From assembly GCA_963849955.1 (NCBI GenBank), contig CAWKJU010000023.1, forward strand, positions 1 through 64,000: 64,000 nt of DNA. Reading direction: 5' to 3'. This stretch comes from CAWFGW01 sp963849955. Lineage in GTDB: Bacteria > Bacteroidota > Bacteroidia > Cytophagales > JAAEPT01. Below are positions 7,890-17,197 of the stretch, one piece after another (position 1 is the first letter of the stretch; each line of letters begins with the position of its first letter). Made by a program: the position numbers and the translations under genes. The notes below the pieces were generated by a model. That model was given only the letters and a program-made list of their open reading frames with translations, was not told the DNA's origin and did no database searches.

Positions 7890-10100
7890 ATGGCAAAAAT
7901 TATTTACACCATCACGGATGAAGCTCCAATGCTTGCAACACATTCGTTACTCCCTATTATTAAGGCATTTACTGCTACAGCTGGGGTAAAAGTAGAAACA
8001 AGAGACATCTCATTAGCGGGAAGAATTTTAGCTAACTTCCCAGAAAACTTAACAGAGGATCAAAAAATTGGTGACCACTTAGCTGAGTTAGGCAAATTAG
8101 CAACTACACCTGAGGCTAACATTATTAAATTGCCTAATATTTCAGCTTCAATTCCACAATTGACAGCTGCCATTAAAGAATTACAAAGTCAAGGGTTTAA
8201 TATTCCCGACTACCCTGCTAACCCTAATAACGAAGCTGAAGAAGAAATTAAAGCTAAGTATGCTAAAGTATTGGGTTCTGCTGTAAACCCAGTTTTACGT
8301 GAAGGAAATTCAGATAGAAGAGCTCCTAAAGCAGTAAAAAACTACGCAAAGAAGAACCCACACTCCATGGGACCGTGGTCAGCAAGCTCTAAGTCTCACG
8401 TGGCAAGCATGAATTCTGGTGATTTTTATGGAAGTGAAAAATCAATAACTGTAGATGCAGCTAGTGATGTAAAGATTGAATTCGTTGGCAAAGATGGTGC
8501 TTCAAAAGTATTAAAAGCTTCAACCCCTTTAAAGGCTGGTGAAATCATTGATAGCTCAGTAATGAGTATTACCGCTCTAAAATCATTCATTTCTAAAGAA
8601 ATTGAAGATGCCAAAGCCAAAGGCGTTTTGTTTTCATTACACATGAAAGCAACGATGATGAAAGTTTCTGATCCTTTAATTTTTGGTGCTGCTGTTGAAG
8701 TGTTTTTCAAAGATGTGTTTGAGAAATATGCTGATCTTTTTAAAGAACTTAAAGTAAACACAAGTAACGGGCTAGGAGATGTTTATAGCAAGATAGCTGG
8801 CCATCCAAAAGAAGCAGAGGTAAAAGCAGCTTTAGACGCAGTTTATACCACAGGACCAGCATTAGCTATGGTCAATTCTGATAAAGGAATTACTAACCTG
8901 CACGTTCCTTCTGATGTAATTATTGATGCATCAATGCCTGCTATGATTCGAACTTCAGGTCAAATGTGGAACTCTGACGGAAAATTGCAAGATACTAAAG
9001 CAGTGATTCCAGATAGATGTTATGCTGGCGTATATGACGCCACTTTCAACTTCTGTAAAAAACACGGTGCGTTTGATCCTACAACTATGGGTTCTGTTTC
9101 AAATGTGGGTCTGATGGCTCAAAAAGCTGAAGAATACGGTTCTCACGATAAAACCTTCCAGTTATCCGCATCAGGTACGGTAAAAGTTACCGATACAGCA
9201 GGAAAAGTGTTAATGGAACAAACTGTTGAAGCTGGTGATATTTTCAGAATGTGTCAAACAAAAGATGCACCAATACAAGACTGGGTGAAATTAGCAGTAA
9301 ACAGAGCTAAAGCTACTGACACTCCTGCAATTTTCTGGCTCGATAGCAATAGAGCGCATGATCGTGAAGTAATCAAAAAAGTAAATAAGTACTTAGGTGA
9401 CTACGATACCACTGGATTAGATATACAAATCTTATCTCCTGTGGAAGCTACAGAGTTTTCTTTAGAGAGAATTAATAAAGGGTTAGACACCATTTCGGTA
9501 ACAGGAAATGTACTACGTGACTACTTAACAGATTTATTCCCAATTCTTGAGTTAGGTACTTCCGCTAAAATGCTTTCAATTGTGCCATTAATGAACGGTG
9601 GTGGATTGTTCGAAACCGGTGCTGGGGGGTCTGCTCCGAAGCATGTTGAACAATTCTTAAAAGAAAACTACTTACGTTGGGATTCTTTAGGTGAATTTTT
9701 AGCATTAGCAGTATCATTAGAACATTTGGCTAACACTTTTGACAACCCTAAAGCACAGGTTTTAGCGGACACATTAGATGAAGCCACTGGTCAATTTTTA
9801 GACAATGATAAATCACCTACTCGTAAAATTGGCGGTATAGACAATAGAGGATCACACTTCTACTTAGCGCTATATTGGGCTCAGAACTTAGCTAAACAAG
9901 ATAAAGATGCTGAATTAAAAGCAGCTTTTACTAAAGTAGCTAAAGCATTAACTGACAATGAAACGAAAATTGTCGAAGAATTGAATGCTGTACAGGGTTC
10001 TTCAGTAGACATTAAAGGTTATTATCACCCAGATGATGCGTTAACTTCAAAAGCTATGCGCCCAAGCAATACATTAAGTACTTCATTGGCTAATATGTAA
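7890..10100 (+). CDS. icd: Monomeric NADP-dependent isocitrate dehydrogenase
   Basis: It oxidatively decarboxylates isocitrate to 2-oxoglutarate with NADP+ in the TCA cycle. At 736 residues it is the monomeric IDH-II form, about 80 kDa, unrelated in length to the dimeric 420-residue enzyme. Typical stretches are the N-terminal YTITDEAPMLATHSLLPI, the central segment starting LREGNSDRRAP, the substrate-region GPWSASSKSHVASM and the C-terminal DNRGSHFYLALYWA. The start ATG sits behind a good promoter and the gene ends in a strong terminator, so it is a single-gene transcript. No odd features. Confidence 0.96.
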   Translation: MAKIIYTITDEAPMLATHSLLPIIKAFTATAGVKVETRDISLAGRILANFPENLTEDQKIGDHLAELGKLATTPEANIIKLPNISASIPQLTAAIKELQSQGFNIPDYPANPNNEAEEEIKAKYAKVLGSAVNPVLREGNSDRRAPKAVKNYAKKNPHSMGPWSASSKSHVASMNSGDFYGSEKSITVDAASDVKIEFVGKDGASKVLKASTPLKAGEIIDSSVMSITALKSFISKEIEDAKAKGVLFSLHMKATMMKVSDPLIFGAAVEVFFKDVFEKYADLFKELKVNTSNGLGDVYSKIAGHPKEAEVKAALDAVYTTGPALAMVNSDKGITNLHVPSDVIIDASMPAMIRTSGQMWNSDGKLQDTKAVIPDRCYAGVYDATFNFCKKHGAFDPTTMGSVSNVGLMAQKAEEYGSHDKTFQLSASGTVKVTDTAGKVLMEQTVEAGDIFRMCQTKDAPIQDWVKLAVNRAKATDTPAIFWLDSNRAHDREVIKKVNKYLGDYDTTGLDIQILSPVEATEFSLERINKGLDTISVTGNVLRDYLTDLFPILELGTSAKMLSIVPLMNGGGLFETGAGGSAPKHVEQFLKENYLRWDSLGEFLALAVSLEHLANTFDNPKAQVLADTLDEATGQFLDNDKSPTRKIGGIDNRGSHFYLALYWAQNLAKQDKDAELKAAFTKVAKALTDNETKIVEELNAVQGSSVDIKGYYHPDDALTSKAMRPSNTLSTSLANM

Positions 10101-10106
10101 TAATTT

Positions 10107-10150
10107 AAAAGCTGTTTTGAGAAATCTCAAAACAGCTTTTTTATTTTTTA
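10107..10150 (+). terminator. Terminator after icd
   Basis: A perfect 15-bp stem (10107-10121 with 10126-10140), 4-base loop and a T-rich tail follow the icd stop codon. Confidence 0.9.
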
Positions 10151-10165
10151 TTTTTTTAAATAATC

Positions 10166-10196
10166 TTAGTCTTTTAACCTGGTGGCGTTAACTTTG
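10166..10196 (+). promoter_or_regulatory. Promoter of the TPR/PD40/OmpA gene
   Basis: A -7 TAACTTTG (10189-10196) fits TAnnTTTG exactly. A TTAG at 10166-10169, 19 bases upstream, is one base off the -33 TTTG. The ATG follows after 28 bases. Confidence 0.6.
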
Positions 10197-10224
10197 TCTA
10201 TCAAGTACCATTCTTACACCCGCT

Positions 10225-12240
10225 ATGTCTATAAAACTTCAACTCAGTACGTTAAACTTGCTATGCATGTTTTTTGCAACTTCTATCATTACTAACGCTA
10301 GCGATGATGGTGATGCAAGCATTAAAGAACTAAAAAAGAAAGCAAAAAAGGAATTTGTCCTAGAGCATTACCACAATGCAGCGGACCTATTAGTCTCTGT
10401 TATTGAGCAAGCTCCAAATGATGCATGGGCCCATTATGAGCTTGGGATCAGTTTTTTACATACTAACTCCTTTGAAGAAGCATTAACCCATATCAAAGAA
10501 GCCTATCGAATTGACCCGAAGCATGGTATTGATAAAACTTATCACTATTGGTTAGGTAAAGCTTATCATCAAAACCATCAATTTGATGAGGCCATAGAAG
10601 AGTATAATCTATATGAAGAAACACTACATACACATGATAGTGAAAGGGACGAGATAGAACTTTTTAAAAACCAAGCTTTGATAGCTAAAAAAGAATATGC
10701 TTCTCCTAAAAATGTTGTGATATTAAACATGGGAGACAGCATCAACACACCTTTTGATGAACACAGTCCGATAATTGCTGATGAAGGCCAAACAATTTAT
10801 TTTACATCCAAGAAAAAATTTACTGGGCATGAAAAGCAAGATAATATTGGAGAATATTATGAAACTATTTTTGTAACAAAAAGAGACGAAAAGGGAGTTT
10901 GGAGTATACCTACAGTGGTATCTCGAAGAGCAAACGATAATGATGCTTACGAGGCGACTATTCAAATTTTTGATAACAATCGAAAGATGTTAATGTATTC
11001 AGATGCAGGTCATGGTGACATCTATATTTCGGAAAAAGATAGCCAAGGAAATTGGGGTAAATCAGACGGTCTTGATATGATTAACTCTTCAAAAATTGAA
11101 GATGACGCCACCATTAGTCAAGATGGAAATCTTATCATCTTCTCGAGAGAATCTACTGGATTACGGTATGACATGAACCTGTATTACACTGAAAAAGACA
11201 AAAATGGAAACTGGAGTAAACCTATTGAGTTTGGTAACAACATTAATACTGAATATGAAGAGGAGTCTCCTTATCTTTCCCCCGATGGACAAACCTTATA
11301 CTTTGCTTCAAACGGCCCAAGAAGTATGGGTGGTTACGATATTTTCAAAGTAAACAAAACTGCTAACGGTAGTTGGTCAGAGCCAATAAATTTAGGTTAT
11401 CCGATCAATAGCGTTTATCATGATTTATATTATCAAGAAAATACGACTAGAACTATGGCCTTTTTTGCTTCTCACCGAGAAGGTGGAAATGGTGAACTAG
11501 ATATTTATGCCATGTACCCTGTACAAATGGTAAAAGTAAAAGGTAAAATTGATAAGTCATTTATTAAAGGTAAAGATTCCATTCACGTGTATCTTAACTC
11601 CAAGGGTGATGAGGAACTACCTTTCAGTACTAATATAAATGTGAATGAAGATGGCACTTTTGAGCAAGACGTGGTATCAAGCAATACCTATGATGTTATA
11701 ATTACCAATGGATCTCAAGTATTAAATAAAGACAATTTGACCATTGAAAAAACACTTGAAAAAGGTAAAACAGTCGATTATAACTTAAAGTCAAAAAAAG
11801 AAGCTTTAGCTGAGGCTAAAAAGAGTGATTCTAAAAAACAACCCACTGATGGTACTGACATGTCGCTAACGACTGATCAAATCATTTCTTACCTTGAAAA
11901 AGGGTTTGGGGTATCGCTTGTGTTGTTTGACTATGACAAATCGGAACTTAGAACAGATTCCAAAGCTATATTAGATCGATTATTAAAAGAATTGAAAGAA
12001 AAACCTGCCATCAAAGTAATTTTATTAGGCCATACTGACGATATAGGTTCTGAAAATTACAACCAAAAACTTTCACAAGAACGTGCAAAAACTGCTGCTG
12101 AATATTTGATTAAAAACGGCATCACTAAAGCCCGTATTGCGACAAAAGGAATGGGAGAAGGAGCACCACTTGTCTCCAATGATACAAAGGAAGGCAGAGC
12201 GAGAAACCGAAGAATTGAAATGCAGTTTACGGCTCAATAA
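10225..12240 (+). CDS. PorE-like outer-membrane protein: TPR, PD40 propeller and OmpA domain
   Basis: A 671-residue exported protein. After a signal peptide (about 1-26) come TPR repeats (about 35-150), then a PD40/WD40-like beta propeller (about 165-420) with repeated 'SPDGQTLYFASNG' type blades. Next is a beta-rich segment (about 430-520) where PorE has its regulatory-like domain, and a C-terminal OmpA peptidoglycan-binding domain (about 555-671) with GHTDDIG and NRRIEMQ. This order matches PorE of the type IX secretion system. Many Bacteroidota carry several such proteins, so a T9SS role is inference. No lipobox Cys is obvious. The gene converges with the helicase gene, 2 bases apart. Confidence 0.82.
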   Translation: MSIKLQLSTLNLLCMFFATSIITNASDDGDASIKELKKKAKKEFVLEHYHNAADLLVSVIEQAPNDAWAHYELGISFLHTNSFEEALTHIKEAYRIDPKHGIDKTYHYWLGKAYHQNHQFDEAIEEYNLYEETLHTHDSERDEIELFKNQALIAKKEYASPKNVVILNMGDSINTPFDEHSPIIADEGQTIYFTSKKKFTGHEKQDNIGEYYETIFVTKRDEKGVWSIPTVVSRRANDNDAYEATIQIFDNNRKMLMYSDAGHGDIYISEKDSQGNWGKSDGLDMINSSKIEDDATISQDGNLIIFSRESTGLRYDMNLYYTEKDKNGNWSKPIEFGNNINTEYEEESPYLSPDGQTLYFASNGPRSMGGYDIFKVNKTANGSWSEPINLGYPINSVYHDLYYQENTTRTMAFFASHREGGNGELDIYAMYPVQMVKVKGKIDKSFIKGKDSIHVYLNSKGDEELPFSTNINVNEDGTFEQDVVSSNTYDVIITNGSQVLNKDNLTIEKTLEKGKTVDYNLKSKKEALAEAKKSDSKKQPTDGTDMSLTTDQIISYLEKGFGVSLVLFDYDKSELRTDSKAILDRLLKELKEKPAIKVILLGHTDDIGSENYNQKLSQERAKTAAEYLIKNGITKARIATKGMGEGAPLVSNDTKEGRARNRRIEMQFTAQ

Positions 12241-12242
12241 TC

Positions 12243-14423
12243 TTATTTGAATTCAGCTGTAGCGATTTTAATTTCACTATAGCTGAATTCATCACCTAAT
12301 AGTTCTTTTAAGGTAGTCAATCCAACTTCAGTATTTTGTAAATACACTTTTCTTATTACCTCAATTTTCTCTTCATCCATCAACGCTTTAGCTTCGAGTT
12401 CACCTTTAGCAATAAAAGATATCAAGTGACTCTCAATGGTAGAAGGTACCATTCCCCGCTCCTTTGCTATTTCAACCAAACTTAACCCTTCTTTAAACAG
12501 CTTTAGAGAAATCGCCTTCGTATCTTGTTTCTTGCGTTTTGTTGGTGACACACGTTCAATAAGTACATCTTTTACTTTATCACGTGTAAACTCTTGGTTA
12601 GAAATAGTGGATTGAATTAAAATTAATGTTTTAGAAAATAATTGGACTTGCTTGAGATAAATTAATTCCACTTCTCCCAATTCTTTCACATAAGCTTTTG
12701 TCGCTTTTTCGCTATTAACTTTTTCAGCATGTTCAGCCACGCGATCAGAAAAGCTCTTAAAAAGAGGGGTATAATAATTGTTGGCCGCCTGTACCCGTTG
12801 TAACAATTCCGCTAATCGGTTTTCTAATGGGGATGACAAAATTGCCTCTACCTGTTTTATAAATCGATGTGAAGTTTTAAGATGAGGTGTAAAATCTTGC
12901 AGCAGTGCAATTGCCCACTGCTTGTGCTTTTGTTTTGCTGACCTATTTTCTTCTTTATCATATCCATTTACATGTTGTTGCAGTTGATAAATGATATGTT
13001 CAAAATTAAATGCAGACACCACATATTCATACAAAAAATGAAGGGACTCATTTTCATAAGTCCGCTTCAAATGACTTACACCTTGCTTATGATTGTTAAA
13101 GCGGATTAAGTTAGGGTCTTGTTGCAGACTCCCGTATTTAAACGGGGCAGACAATACTAAACCATCCAAGGAAGTCAATCGGGAAAGTGCTACATAGACT
13201 TGCCCTGGAGCAAAAGCACCAGAAACATCAATCGCTGCTCGATCAAAGGTTAATCCTTGACTTTTATGGATGGTGATTGCCCATGCTAATTTGATGGGTA
13301 AATGGGTGAAAGTACCAATAACTTTTTCCTCAATTTCATTGGTTTCATTGTTCAAAGCATAGCGCTTATTTTCCCAAATATATTTTTCGACCTCTATGGA
13401 TTCGTTGGAGTCTGGGAACTGAACAAACACTTGCTCCTCTGTCAAACGCGCAACTTTGCCTATCTTTCCATTAAAATAACGCTGCTTTCCACTCAAATCA
13501 TTTTTTAAAAACATCACCTGCGCTCCCACTTTCAGCTTTAATTCCTGTTCTACAGGGTAATTGTGCTCTTGAAAATCTCCTGTGCAAATTGCCTTATATG
13601 TGAGTTCTTCTTCGTTTAATTTCTGTAAAGCTTGATTGTTGATATTATCAGCTTTGCGGTTATGAGTAGTAAGAAAAATATAATTATCTAACTCCAAGGG
13701 ATTAAAGTCAGGAGCATAATAACTGTTTAACAACTCTAAATCATCCTCAGTCATGGAATCATCACGCAGGTTGTTGAGTAGGTTAATAAAAGTAGTATTG
13801 GATTGTCTATAAATTTTATCCAGCTCAATAGTTACAACATTATTATTCTTTACCACTTCTGAGCTAAAGAAAAAAGGGCTGTCGTAATAATTTTGAAGTT
13901 CTCGCCACTCCTCATCCCGCACTACGGGAGGCAACTGAAGCAAATCACCTATGAAAAGCATTTGCACACCACCAAATGGTTTTCTGTTTCTCCTCACATA
14001 CTGCAACACATGGTCGATGGCATCCAATAGATCTGCTCGCAACATACTTACTTCGTCAATAATCAATAGCTCCATCTCACGAATCAACTTTCTTTTTGAC
14101 TCATGTATTTTTAGCTCACTAATTAGTGACTTAGGTGTGTTAAAACGTTGATATTCCGAATAGCTCTGAGCGTGATTATTTGGTATAAATGCTCCGAAAG
14201 GTAATTGAAATAATGAATGAAGCGTAACACCACCTGCATTGATGGCAGCGATTCCTGTAGGTGCCGCAACGATAGTCTTTTTATGCGTTCTTGTGATGAT
14301 ATTTCTCAAAAAAGTAGTTTTACCTGTACCTGCTTTTCCTGTTAAAAAAATATGCGTCCCCGTACTATTAATAAACCGTGAGGCTACTTCAGCTGGAGTC
14401 GATTGCGAAAAATCTAAGCTCAT
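12243..14423 (-). CDS. PIF1-like DNA helicase with C-terminal helix-turn-helix region
   Basis: An SF1B helicase of the PIF1/RecD2-like type. Walker A GKAGTGKTT lies at residues 29-37, Walker B LLIIDEVSML follows, and the helicase motifs WAITIHKSQGLTFD and YVALSRLTS lie near residues 370-410. The C-terminal third includes VEIAKERGMVPSTIESHL, a helix-turn-helix of the kind found at the C-terminus of bacterial RecQ/PIF1-like helicases. It is the last gene of a minus-strand set (WD40, DivIVA, folB, helicase), and its ATG overlaps the folB stop by 4 bases. It probably acts in replication or recombination repair. Confidence 0.87.
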   Translation of the reverse strand: MSLDFSQSTPAEVASRFINSTGTHIFLTGKAGTGKTTFLRNIITRTHKKTIVAAPTGIAAINAGGVTLHSLFQLPFGAFIPNNHAQSYSEYQRFNTPKSLISELKIHESKRKLIREMELLIIDEVSMLRADLLDAIDHVLQYVRRNRKPFGGVQMLFIGDLLQLPPVVRDEEWRELQNYYDSPFFFSSEVVKNNNVVTIELDKIYRQSNTTFINLLNNLRDDSMTEDDLELLNSYYAPDFNPLELDNYIFLTTHNRKADNINNQALQKLNEEELTYKAICTGDFQEHNYPVEQELKLKVGAQVMFLKNDLSGKQRYFNGKIGKVARLTEEQVFVQFPDSNESIEVEKYIWENKRYALNNETNEIEEKVIGTFTHLPIKLAWAITIHKSQGLTFDRAAIDVSGAFAPGQVYVALSRLTSLDGLVLSAPFKYGSLQQDPNLIRFNNHKQGVSHLKRTYENESLHFLYEYVVSAFNFEHIIYQLQQHVNGYDKEENRSAKQKHKQWAIALLQDFTPHLKTSHRFIKQVEAILSSPLENRLAELLQRVQAANNYYTPLFKSFSDRVAEHAEKVNSEKATKAYVKELGEVELIYLKQVQLFSKTLILIQSTISNQEFTRDKVKDVLIERVSPTKRKKQDTKAISLKLFKEGLSLVEIAKERGMVPSTIESHLISFIAKGELEAKALMDEEKIEVIRKVYLQNTEVGLTTLKELLGDEFSYSEIKIATAEFK

Positions 14424-14776
14424 GTTGAATAGGTTTCTGTAAGCTCAATAGCGGTTTGGCCGACTATATTTGTTATGGCTGGTTTTTCTTTTAAAATGCT
14501 AAGTGTTATTTTATCAATAATAGGAAAGGCTAATTTCGCTCTATCCATTATTTTTTTAGCTAAGTATTCCATCAAACCTTCAGGAGTTTGCATTTCCTCG
14601 TTAGCAATTTCAAATAAGACAGTATAATCCACCGTCTGATTAATGTCCTGTGGATTTGTAAGTTCAAAAAACACATCCATATTCAACACAAACCAATTCC
14701 CAGCACGGTTTTCTTCTTTATACAAACCATGAAAGGCAAAAAAACGAACGTCTTTTAAGCTTATTTTTGCTTCCAT
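14420..14776 (-). CDS. folB: Dihydroneopterin aldolase
   Basis: It cleaves 7,8-dihydroneopterin to 6-hydroxymethyl-dihydropterin and glycolaldehyde in folate synthesis. The 118-residue length is typical. It begins with the family pattern ISLKDVRFFAFHGLYKEEN, in which the HGLY region carries active-site residues. TVDYTVLFEIANEEM and the late strand residues KEKPAI complete the tunnel fold. It starts directly after the DivIVA-type gene (no gap) and overlaps the helicase by 4 bases, so translation is coupled. Confidence 0.9.
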   Translation of the reverse strand: MEAKISLKDVRFFAFHGLYKEENRAGNWFVLNMDVFFELTNPQDINQTVDYTVLFEIANEEMQTPEGLMEYLAKKIMDRAKLAFPIIDKITLSILKEKPAITNIVGQTAIELTETYST

Positions 14777-15601
14777 TTATATTTGATCAAAAAATGAAGA
14801 GTGCTCATCATCATCCGGTTTAGGTTTCTCTTTTTCCTCTTCTGCTGGAGCTTCCTCTATCACGTCTTCTGAATCATCATCTTCTTGAGGGAATGAAGTA
14901 TTTACTGTAAACTCAAATTCTTGTACCTCATCTTGGTGAGTTGTGTTTGATGGCGTCTCTTCATTCTGCTCTTCTTCTGTATCAGCCTCCACAACGGGTG
15001 CTTGTCGAGGTTTTTCTCTTAAGGAAAACTTAAAGTCAGAATGTGGTTTCTCTGCTAAATCTGGCTTTTTAAATTTTACATCCGTAGATTTTTCTAAATA
15101 CCTGTTGGCTCTTTCTAAAGAATCCGTGGCCAGATTTTTTAGCTCATGAATTAAATTCTCACGCTGATTTTGAATTAATTTATATTCATGCTCCAACTTT
15201 TGGATTTCATATTTTGCATTATCTAACGCTAACTTCACCGCTTCTTCCGTCTCCTCAAGTAGGTTTCTTGATTGCTTTTTTGCTTCGTTCACTAACATCT
15301 CAGCATCCATTTGAGCTTCTTTTAAATGCAGCGATGCTGTTTTGTTGGCTTGATCCACCATGGTCGCACTGGTGTCTTCTGCTGTTTTTAATGCTTTATA
15401 TAGGGAAGACTCTACGTCACGCAGTTTTCGAACATCCTTTTCAGCTACTTCCAATTTATTTTTGGTTTCCCTAAATTCAGAATACATCCTCTCCCACTCA
15501 TACCCAAGCGCTTGTAAAAAAGCATCTACTTCTTCTTTATCGTAACCACGAAACTTCTGCTCAAATGTTTTTTGTCTTATTTCAAGAGGAGTAATCTTCA
15601 T
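14777..15601 (-). CDS. DivIVA-domain coiled-coil protein
   Basis: It starts with the DivIVA/GpsB membrane-binding module: ITPLEIRQKTFEQKFRGYDKEEVDAFL. A long coiled coil (about 30-170) follows, then an acidic, proline-containing tail (about 200-265), which is probably disordered. DivIVA domains bind curved membrane and recruit division or wall-synthesis proteins in Gram-positive bacteria. In Bacteroidota the role of such proteins is not settled, so a cell-envelope scaffold is inference. The start ATG overlaps nothing and lies 3 bases after the WD40 gene stop. Confidence 0.8.
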   Translation of the reverse strand: MKITPLEIRQKTFEQKFRGYDKEEVDAFLQALGYEWERMYSEFRETKNKLEVAEKDVRKLRDVESSLYKALKTAEDTSATMVDQANKTASLHLKEAQMDAEMLVNEAKKQSRNLLEETEEAVKLALDNAKYEIQKLEHEYKLIQNQRENLIHELKNLATDSLERANRYLEKSTDVKFKKPDLAEKPHSDFKFSLREKPRQAPVVEADTEEEQNEETPSNTTHQDEVQEFEFTVNTSFPQEDDDSEDVIEEAPAEEEKEKPKPDDDEHSSFFDQI

Positions 15602-15604
15602 ATT

Positions 15605-16510
15605 CTAATCGAATTTAATATTCCAAATAGTGAGTGTTCGGTCATCGCTAGCAGCAATTAAGTACTGATAATCCGCTGACCAATATAATTTGTTTATTGA
15701 AGTACCATGACCAGCATACCGTGCTTTATCAATTACTTTCAACAATTTTTTTGTTTCTGCATTCCAGATTTTAATAGACTTATCCATACTACATGTAAAG
15801 AAGTATTTTTCATCATCTGTAAAGACCACATGATTAATTGTATACATGTGTGCAGCAATAGCCTCTATTTCTTGATAAGTTGAGGTATCCCAAAATTTAA
15901 TATGCGCATCACGTGAAGCACTAATCAAGTAATTGTTTAAAGGCGAATATTGTAAAGAAAACACCGAAATTTCATGTGCTTTAATCACCTTCTTTAACAT
16001 TAAACTAGTTTTGTCAAATATTCTAATGCAGTTATCACTATAACCCACAGCAAAATCGCGTTGTCCCACAGCAATAGACCTTGCACTAGCGCTACTTTCT
16101 TTTAATATTTTTTTAATCGAGAAATTTACTTGATCAATCACAACTACTTCACCCAGTTTTGTGGCGACCAGTAAGTTTTGATCAAATGAATTAATATCAA
16201 ATATTTCAGCATTAGTAATCTTCAAGGAACGCTTCTCCTTGCGTGTTTCTAAGTCAATTTCATGAATACCTTCAAAATTTTGCCCCACAATCAATGTTGG
16301 TGAGTTAGGAATTAAATGTAATGCATAAACTGAGCTTGGGACTTTTAAAATAAGCTCACCATCTTTTGGGCGACTAATATCCCATACGACCACCATACCA
16401 TCACCTGCTCCTGAAATTACCTGTGATTGAGTTAACCCAGGAGACAAAGTATAAATGCAGTCGTTATGCCCCTGAAGGGTTGTTACCTTACTGACCGTTA
16501 ATTTGGGCAT
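15605..16510 (-). CDS. WD40-repeat protein
   Basis: A 301-residue protein made of about seven WD40 blades. Examples are VVVWDISRP, IRIFDKTS, IKFWDTST, IKIWNAET and LTIWNIKFD, each preceded by a GH or AH dipeptide. It has no signal peptide and forms a single cytoplasmic propeller, presumably a protein-binding scaffold. It is the first gene of the minus-strand set leading to the DivIVA-domain, folB and helicase genes. Its partner is unknown. Confidence 0.88.
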   Translation of the reverse strand: MPKLTVSKVTTLQGHNDCIYTLSPGLTQSQVISGAGDGMVVVWDISRPKDGELILKVPSSVYALHLIPNSPTLIVGQNFEGIHEIDLETRKEKRSLKITNAEIFDINSFDQNLLVATKLGEVVVIDQVNFSIKKILKESSASARSIAVGQRDFAVGYSDNCIRIFDKTSLMLKKVIKAHEISVFSLQYSPLNNYLISASRDAHIKFWDTSTYQEIEAIAAHMYTINHVVFTDDEKYFFTCSMDKSIKIWNAETKKLLKVIDKARYAGHGTSINKLYWSADYQYLIAASDDRTLTIWNIKFD

Positions 16511-16579
16511 ACCGAGAACTAAAGAATTGACTATCTTTACTTCAAAATAACAACATTTCAGGCATTAAAGTCGTGTAAA

Positions 16580-17197
16580 TTGCTCAAAAAAGATATCAAC
16601 AAAGGGGTTTTAGCTGTAATACAAGTGTCTGATAATGAGCATTCGGATCACACGACACTTTGTATGAACGATCAACAGGAATTACTCCTGAGAAAGTATA
16701 AAAGAGAAATTCATAAAAAACAGTTTATAGCTTCAAGATTAACGCTGGCAACTTTATTAAAGGAAAAGTTTGCATTAGAGTACGATGGGCTATGTGCCGT
16801 CAACGGGAAACCACTGCCAATCTGTAACTTAACTCCTAGTCTGTCGCACTCGGTTGACTTAGTAGCTGTCGCCATTAGTGAAAATAAAATTGGGGTTGAC
16901 ATACAAGCTGTTCTACCTAAGATCTATCGCGTAGCGCCTCGTATTTGTAATCAAACAGAATTAAAGCTTGCTCCTGATGAGGTTCGACAAACCATTCTTT
17001 GGAGTGCCAAAGAAGCATTGTACAAATATGCACAAGTCGATGGTCTGGATTTTAAAACAGCACTAATCATTGATGCGCTTTCTCTTGAAAAAAATGTGAT
17101 AACTTGTTCAGGACGTATCATTAATAACTCAATTACGGAACAGGTACAACTTCACGGTCAACTAATTGAAAACTATGTCTTGGTCTACACTGCGTAA
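16580..17197 (+). CDS. 4'-phosphopantetheinyl transferase, Sfp type
   Basis: It transfers the phosphopantetheine arm of coenzyme A to the serine of carrier proteins. Motifs are KIGVDIQAV (the IGVDIE-type metal-binding site, about residues 98-106) and WSAKEALYKY (the WxxKEA motif, about 142-151). The 205-residue length is that of Sfp/EntD-like enzymes. The start is taken as TTG at 16580. It lies about 15 kb from the two polyene ACP genes and could activate them, but it may equally be the general enzyme for fatty-acid ACP. It overlaps the next gene. Confidence 0.87.
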   Translation: MLKKDINKGVLAVIQVSDNEHSDHTTLCMNDQQELLLRKYKREIHKKQFIASRLTLATLLKEKFALEYDGLCAVNGKPLPICNLTPSLSHSVDLVAVAISENKIGVDIQAVLPKIYRVAPRICNQTELKLAPDEVRQTILWSAKEALYKYAQVDGLDFKTALIIDALSLEKNVITCSGRIINNSITEQVQLHGQLIENYVLVYTA

